64,000 bases of DNA, taken from positions 50,512,505 through 50,576,504 of the forward strand of contig NC_133771.1 of assembly GCF_003597395.2 (NCBI RefSeq), written 5' to 3'. How positions within the stretch are numbered: the stretch's first letter is position 1; every line of letters starts with the position of its first letter. The position numbers were made by a program, and so were the translations under genes. A model generated the notes under the pieces. The model did no database searches and was not told where the DNA came from. It was given only the letters and a program-made list of their open reading frames with translations. Positions 59,308 through 64,000 of the stretch are shown piece by piece. This DNA comes from Chelonoidis abingdonii (taxonomy: Eukaryota; Chordata; Testudines; Testudinidae).

Positions 59308-62093
59308 AGGGGTGGGCAAACTTTTTGGCCTGAGGGCCACATCGGGGAATAGAAATTGTATGGCGGGCCATGAATACTCACAAGATTGGGGTTGGGGTGT
59401 GGGAGGGGATGCAGGCTCTGAGGTGGACCTGGGGATGAAGAGTTTGGGGTGTAGGAGAGTGCTCTGGGCTGGGACTGAGGGGTTTGGAGGGAAGAAAGGG
59501 GATCAGAGCTGGGGCAGGGGTCCGGGAAGCAGTACAGGTTCTGGCTGGGGGTGCAGGCGCTGGGGTGGGGCTGGGGTTAAGAGATTTGGGGTGAAGGAGG
59601 GTGCTCCAGGGTGGGATTGAGGGGTTTGGAGAACAAGAGGGAGATCAGGGAAAGGGGAAGCAAAAGTGGATAGGAACCTGGAAGGCAGTGACCATGAGAT
59701 GGTTGAGTTCAGGATCCTGACACAAGGAAGAAAGGAGAGCAGCAGAATACGGACCCTGGACTTCAGAAAAGCAGACTTTCACTCCCTCAGGGAACTGATG
59801 GCCAGGATCCCCTGGGATAATAACATGCGGGGGAAAGGAGTCCAGGAGAGCTGGCTGTATTTTAAAGAATCCTTCTTGAGGTTGCAGGAAAAAAAACATC
59901 CCGATGTGTAGAAACAATAGTAAATATGGCAGGCGACCAGCTTGGCTTAAACAGTGAAATCCTTGCTGATCTTAAATGCAAAAAGAAGCTTACAAGAAGT
60001 GGAAGATTGGACAAATGACCAGAGAGGAGTATAAAATATTGCTCAGGCGATGCAGGAGTGAAATCAGGAAGGCCAAAATCACACTTGGAGTTGCAGCTAG
60101 CAAGAGATGTTAAGAGTAACAAGAAGGGTTTCTCAGGTATGTTAGCAACAAGAAGAAGGTCAAGGAAAGTGGGGCCCCTTACTGAATGAAGGGAGGCAAC
60201 TAGTGACGGAGGATGTGGAAAAAGCTAATGTACTCAATGAGCTTTTTTGCCTCTGTCTTCACAAACAAGGTCAGCTCCAGACTACTGCACTGGGCAGCAC
60301 AGTATGGGGAGAGAAGGTGACCAGCCCCTCTGTGGAGAAAGAGTGGTTTCAGGACTATTTAGAAAAACTGGACAAGCACAAGTGCATGGGCCGGATGCGC
60401 TGCATCCGAGGGTGCTAAAGGAGTTGGCTGGATGTGATTGCAGAGCCATTGGCCATTATCTTTGAAAACTCATGGTGATCGGGGGAGGTTCCCAGATGAC
60501 TGGAAAAAGGCTACTGTAGTGCCCATCTTTAAAAAAAGGGAAGAAGGAGGATCAGGGAACTACAGGCCAGTCAGCCTCACCTCAGTCCCTGGAAAAATCA
60601 TGGAGCAGGTCCTCAAGGAATCAATTCTGAAGCACTTAGAGGAGAGGAAAGTGATCAGGAAACAGTCAGCATGGATTCACCAAGGGCAAGTCATGCCTGA
60701 CTAACCTAATTGCCTTCTATGATGAGATAACTGGCTCTGTGGATGAGGGGAAAGCAGTGGATGTGTTAATTCCTTGACTTTTAGCAAAGCTTTTTGATAC
60801 GTCTCCCACAGTATTCTTGCCAGCAAGTTAAAGATAGTATGGGCTGGATGAATGGACTATAAGGTGGATTAGAAAGCTGGCTAGATGTCGGGCTCAATGG
60901 GTAGTGATCAATGGCTCCATGTCTAGTTTGCAGCCTGGTATCAAGCGGAGTGCCAAAGGGTCAGTCCTGGGGGCCGTTTTGTTCAATATCTTCATTAATG
61001 ATCTGGAGGATGGCCGTGGAACTGCACTCTCAGCAAGTTTGCAGATGACACTAAACTGGAGGAGTGGTAGATATGCTGCAGGGTAGGGATAGGATACAGA
61101 GGGACCTAGACAAATTAGAGGATGGGCCAAAAGAAGATCTGAGAGGTTCAACAAGGACAAGTGCAGAATCCTGCACTTAGGACGGGAAGAATCCCATCAC
61201 TGCTACAGACTAAAGGGGGGGGACTTGGAAGTGGTAGAGCAGCAGTTCTGCAGAAAAGGACCTAGGGGTTACAGTGGATAGAGAAGCTGGATATGAGTCA
61301 ACAGTGTGCCCTTGTTGCCAAGAAGGCTAACAGCATTTTGGGCTGTATAAGTAGGGGCATTGCCAAGCAGATCGAGAGGATGTGATCATTCCCTCTATAT
61401 TCAACATTGGTGAGGCCTCATCTGGAAGTACTGTGTCCAGTTTTTGGCCCCACACTACAAGAGGAGGATGGAAAAATTGGAAAGAGTCCAGCGGAGGGCA
61501 AACAAAAAATGATTAGGGGGCGGAAGCACATGACTTATGAGGAGAGGCTGAGGGAACTGAGATTGTTTAGTCTGCAGAAGAGAAGAAAGGGGAGGGGATT
61601 TGATAGCTGCTTTCAACAATACCTGAAAGGGGTTCCAAAGAGGATGGATCTAGACTGTTCTCAGTGGTACCTAGATGACAGAACAAGGAGTAATGGTTCT
61701 CAAGTTGCAGTGGGGGAGGTTTAGGTTGGATATATTAGGAAAAACTTTTTCACTAGAGCGGTGAGTGAAGCACTGGAATGGGTTACCTAGTAGGGAGGTG
61801 GTGGAATCTCCTTCCTTAGAGGTTTTTAAGGTCAGGCTTGACAAAGTCCTGGCTGGGATGATTTAGTTGGGAACTGGTCATGCTTTGAGCAGGGGGTTGG
61901 ACTAGATGACCTCCTGAGGTCCCTTCCAACCCTGATATTCTATGATCAGGTGAGGGCGTGGGGAGAGGCTCAGGGGGTGCAGGCTGCGAGTGGCGCTTAC
62001 ATCAAGGGGCTTCCAGAAGCAGTGGCATGTCCCTTCTCTGGCTTCTATGTGGACGCGTGGCCAGGCAGCTCTGCATGCTGCCCCATTCGCTGG
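59308..62093. mobile_element. hAT element fragment in gypsy B, split by a CR1
   Basis: It begins CAGGGGTGGGCAAAC, a classic hAT end, then TTTTTGGCCTGAGGGCC and G-rich repeats to about 59645. It continues after the CR1 from 61948 with GGGGCTCAGG-like units to about 62093 (CAGCTCCCATTGG). The other terminus is lost. Confidence 0.7.
59648..61947 (+). mobile_element. CR1 LINE copy, 5'-truncated, inside the hAT element
   Basis: ORF2 from the endonuclease C-terminus to the 3' end. It carries SDHEMVEFRILTQGRK near 59690, LDFRKADFHSLRELMARIPW near 59755, FINDLEDG near 60995 and an SKFADDTK-like block near 61035. The tail is TTCCAACCCTGATATTC at about 61924-61940. GATCAGG occurs near both junctions (about 59644 and 61944). 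The divergence is mostly single-base insertions or deletions, so it is a fairly young copy or a noisy consensus. No frame is fully open. Confidence 0.85.
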
Positions 62094-62094
62094 C

Positions 62095-62640
62095 ACTGCC
62101 TCAACAGCTCCCATTGGACATTGTTGAAGTCTGTGTTTGTGTCCACATTTTGTGCAATCTTTGAAGTTGACCCTTGTGTTTTGGTTTTTTCATGCTTTTC
62201 TGAGTTTTTTGTTCTGTATCATCTTATTGCTTGCCGGTTATTTTTCTCTTTTGTCGCTCTATCCAGAGTTGTAGTGTCCTGCTTTCCTTCCATTATTTTT
62301 ATTCTGTTCAGAATGATTTCTGCTGCCTGACACAGTCTTACTACTTTATCCAAAGTGAGATCTACATGTTCCAGTAGTCTTTTGTGAAGCTTTGGATCTC
62401 TGATTCCGATTCCAACTCCAATTCCAATTCGATTCCTTATAACTGAATCTGTTAACTGTTCGTAGTTGCATGTTTGGCTGATTAGCTTCATGTCTGTTAG
62501 GAATTTTTCAAAGGACTCTCCTTCCTTTTGTCTTCTAAGGCAAAACTTACACTTTTCAAGTGTTTCACTCTTTTTTAGGTATGCAGTCCTGTTCAAATTT
62601 CTGCAAAACTGTGTCATAACTTGCTCTTTCTGCTTGACTT
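62095..62640 (-). pseudogene. gypsy B gag remnant
   Basis: The minus strand is open from 62617 to 62219. It contains EGESFEKFLTDMKLISQTC, DSVIRNRIGIGVGIGI and VVRLCQAAEIILNRIK, a gypsy gag capsid region. A knuckle-like NFKDCTKCGHKH follows near 62150-62110, just before the hAT insertion. The tandem GIGVGIGI is a local expansion. Gag would form the particle. The frame breaks after 62219. Confidence 0.8.
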
Positions 62641-62881
62641 AGTTGTGTGCTCTTAATGACATCCACTGCCTCAGGTCCTGCAGTGCCTGCTGTTTTCTGC
62701 TGGTCTTCTTTCTCACCAAAGCCAGCTGCTTGCGTATATATGTCAAAACTCTGAATCTCTTCCAGGAGTCTTCTGCATTACCTCAGAGTTTCAAATCTTT
62801 GGGGCTTTTAGTTGCTCTACCTTCAAGATGGCTCTTTTACTTCTTCAGCACCGTCCTCTTTTCTATCTCACTCTGGTAACG

Positions 62882-63067
62882 TGTTGTCTTGTGGACTCAT
62901 AAGGAGGAGGCACAATATAGTCTCTTAGAAATAAGGCTTTATCAGAATTAAAACACAGTTACATAAGACAAAGGAGAACCATTTGCTCCTAGCAGTGTAT
63001 CTGGTGAAACTGTCACTAGACTGCTTCCAGCTGGTTCTTCCTAGCATGTGGTAGTATATACTCCTAA
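62882..63067 (-). repeat. gypsy B 5' LTR
   Basis: It starts TGTTGTCTTGTGGACTC on the plus strand, aligned with 53114-53318. The outer end is estimated from where gypsy C LTR sequence resumes. Just inside (complement of 62868-62881) GTTACCAGAGTGAG may be the primer-binding site. Confidence 0.65.
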
Positions 63068-63123
63068 TCTCCTGCTACAATCACTAGACACAACTGCCCG
63101 TATTCCAGACATGTGATACTGAG

Positions 63124-63472
63124 ATCTTCTAAATGTGACTATGACCCTGACTTAGAATCATAGAATATCAGGGTTGGAAGGGACCTCAGGAGGTCATCTA
63201 GTCCAACCCTCTGCTCAAAGCAGGACCAATCCCCAACTAAATCATCCCAGCCAGGGCTTTGTCAAGCCTGACCTTAAAAACCTCTAAGGACCTTAAAAAC
63301 CATGCTGTATGGTCATGGGCAAGTCACTAACCTGTTTATGTCTCAGTTTCCCCACCTATAAAATGGGGATAGTAGTACTTACCTACCTCTCAGACTTGTT
63401 ATGAGAATTCATTTGTTTAAGTTTTTAAAGCACTTAAAATATGTAAATTACAGCAAGTGCTAACCTTACATA
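63124..63472 (+). mobile_element. MIR-like SINE, right portion, with a CR1 3' end inserted
   Basis: After the second CTGAG the sequence continues ATCTTCTAAATGTGACTATG (63124 on), is interrupted by CR1 (63157-63300) and resumes as TGGTCATGGGCAAGTCAC...CTCAGTTTCCCC...AAAATGGGGATAG through about 63472. These are characteristic MIR segments. Together with 37925-37952 they rebuild one SINE. Confidence 0.65.
63157..63300 (-). mobile_element. CR1 3' end, 5'-truncated, antisense
   Basis: It starts with ATCATAGAATATCAGGG and GTTGGAAGGGACCTC, the complement of the CR1 3' terminus, and runs about 145 bp. A short duplication of CCTTAAAAAC lies at its inner end. Confidence 0.85.
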
Positions 63473-63510
63473 ATTGTTCTGGTGGGACAAGTGCAAATCT
63501 TGTATCTATT

Positions 63511-63665
63511 GTGACACAGTTCCTCCTCTACCTTGGTGGGTCCTGTGCTTATTGGCGGATTTTTTTCACCTCAGTGATCTTCCCTTCCTATGGAACCCAC
63601 AGTTTGGGTCAGTTCCTCCTGTGTCTGATCAGGAGTTGGGAGGTTTGGGGGGAACCTGGGCCTGC
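63511..63665 (+). mobile_element. start of an ERV-type LTR, cut by the assembly gap
   Basis: TGTGACACAGTTCCTCC opens a block recognised as a reptile LTR start. Only 155 bases remain before the Ns. Confidence 0.45.
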
Positions 63666-64000
63666 NNNNNNNNNNNNNNNNNNNNNNNNNNNNNNNNNNN
63701 NNNNNNNNNNNNNNNNNNNNNNNNNNNNNNNNNNNNNNNNNNNNNNNNNNNNNNNNNNNNNNNNNNNNNNNNNNNNNNNNNNNNNNNNNNNNNNNNNNNN
63801 NNNNNNNNNNNNNNNNNNNNNNNNNNNNNNNNNNNNNNNNNNNNNNNNNNNNNNNNNNNNNNNNNNNNNNNNNNNNNNNNNNNNNNNNNNNNNNNNNNNN
63901 NNNNNNNNNNNNNNNNNNNNNNNNNNNNNNNNNNNNNNNNNNNNNNNNNNNNNNNNNNNNNNNNNNNNNNNNNNNNNNNNNNNNNNNNNNNNNNNNNNNN
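63666..64000. other. assembly gap (N)
   Basis: 335 undetermined bases run to the end of the window. Confidence 0.99.

Larger units (their letters stand above)
53114..63067 (-). mobile_element. gypsy B: Ty3/gypsy element inside gypsy C's 3' LTR
   Basis: The 3' LTR (53114-53318) and 5' LTR (62882 to about 63067) both start TGTTGTCTTGTGGA on the plus strand and share the following order of motifs. CTCTCCCCTCTCC at 53319-53331 is the complement of a polypurine tract. Gag, protease, RT, RNase H and integrase lie on the minus strand in order. It is related to gypsy A by gag and LTR-adjacent sequence. A Harbinger element, a hAT and a CR1 interrupt it. No clear target duplication was seen. Confidence 0.85.
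37953..63118 (+). mobile_element. gypsy C: chromodomain-type Ty3/gypsy element holding the nest
   Basis: The 5' LTR (37953-38506) and 3' LTR (52693-53113 continuing at about 63068-63118) share TGTNAGGAATCAGGG starts and the same order of motifs. CTGAG lies at 37948-37952 and 63119-63123. A purine-rich tract (GAGGGGGAGGCAC) precedes the 3' LTR at 52680-52692. Pol remnants are at 40735-42160 and a chromodomain at 52473-52650. Gag, protease and most of RT are missing, replaced by LINE sequence. Everything else in this interval is a later insertion. Confidence 0.8.

Overview
The window looks like a non-coding stretch of a reptile genome, most likely a turtle, with a crocodilian as the next choice. 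I base this on the repeat mix, recognised from memory and not searched: CR1 LINEs ending in ATTCTATG repeats, Penelope-like elements with GTAGCCGTGTTAGTC ends, Ty3/gypsy elements, PIF/Harbinger elements whose ends contain CTACACTA, hAT MITEs and endogenous-retrovirus solo LTRs. I found no host gene, exon, tRNA, rRNA or CRISPR array. All recognisable protein sequence belongs to mobile elements, and almost all of it is broken. The last 335 bases are an assembly gap.

Layout. 1-9.9 kb: hAT fragments, a gypsy 3' end (about 260-560), a Penelope-like element with RT and GIY-YIG remnants (4681-6090), two LINE pieces in opposite orientation, the first split by a Penelope hairpin, and two complete hAT MITEs (8758-9112, 9198-9320). 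9.9-22.1 kb: solo LTR 9897-11263 (TSD TAGG), a gypsy-like gag/protease remnant (13.8-15.3 kb), an LTR-like block (15.5-16.4 kb), an LTR-like block holding a 202-bp Penelope hairpin with a 14-bp TSD (18738-18939), and solo LTR 21291-22136 (TSD CTCCC). 22-30.7 kb: mostly unassigned sequence with small MITEs. 30.74-35.97 kb: a nearly full-length CR1 with three tandem 5' monomers, ORF1 with an esterase domain, ORF2 and a 3' tail.

37.95-63.12 kb is a 25-kb nest grown from one insertion. Gypsy C, a chromodomain-type element, entered a MIR-like SINE (TSD CTGAG). Into it went gypsy A (TSD CTTAA), gypsy B (inside C's 3' LTR) and a LINE. Gypsy A then took a hAT MITE (itself holding a 65-bp hAT), a 4.8-kb Harbinger element (itself holding a solo LTR, TSD GCTTG) and another solo LTR. 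Gypsy B took a 2.1-kb Harbinger element (TSD TCT) and a hAT copy that was later hit by a CR1. Once these are removed, no host sequence remains between the two CTGAG copies.

The points most worth following are the relative chronology the nest gives, hammerhead-ribozyme-like cores in the Penelope ends, and a possible mini-intron in the CR1 5' monomers.
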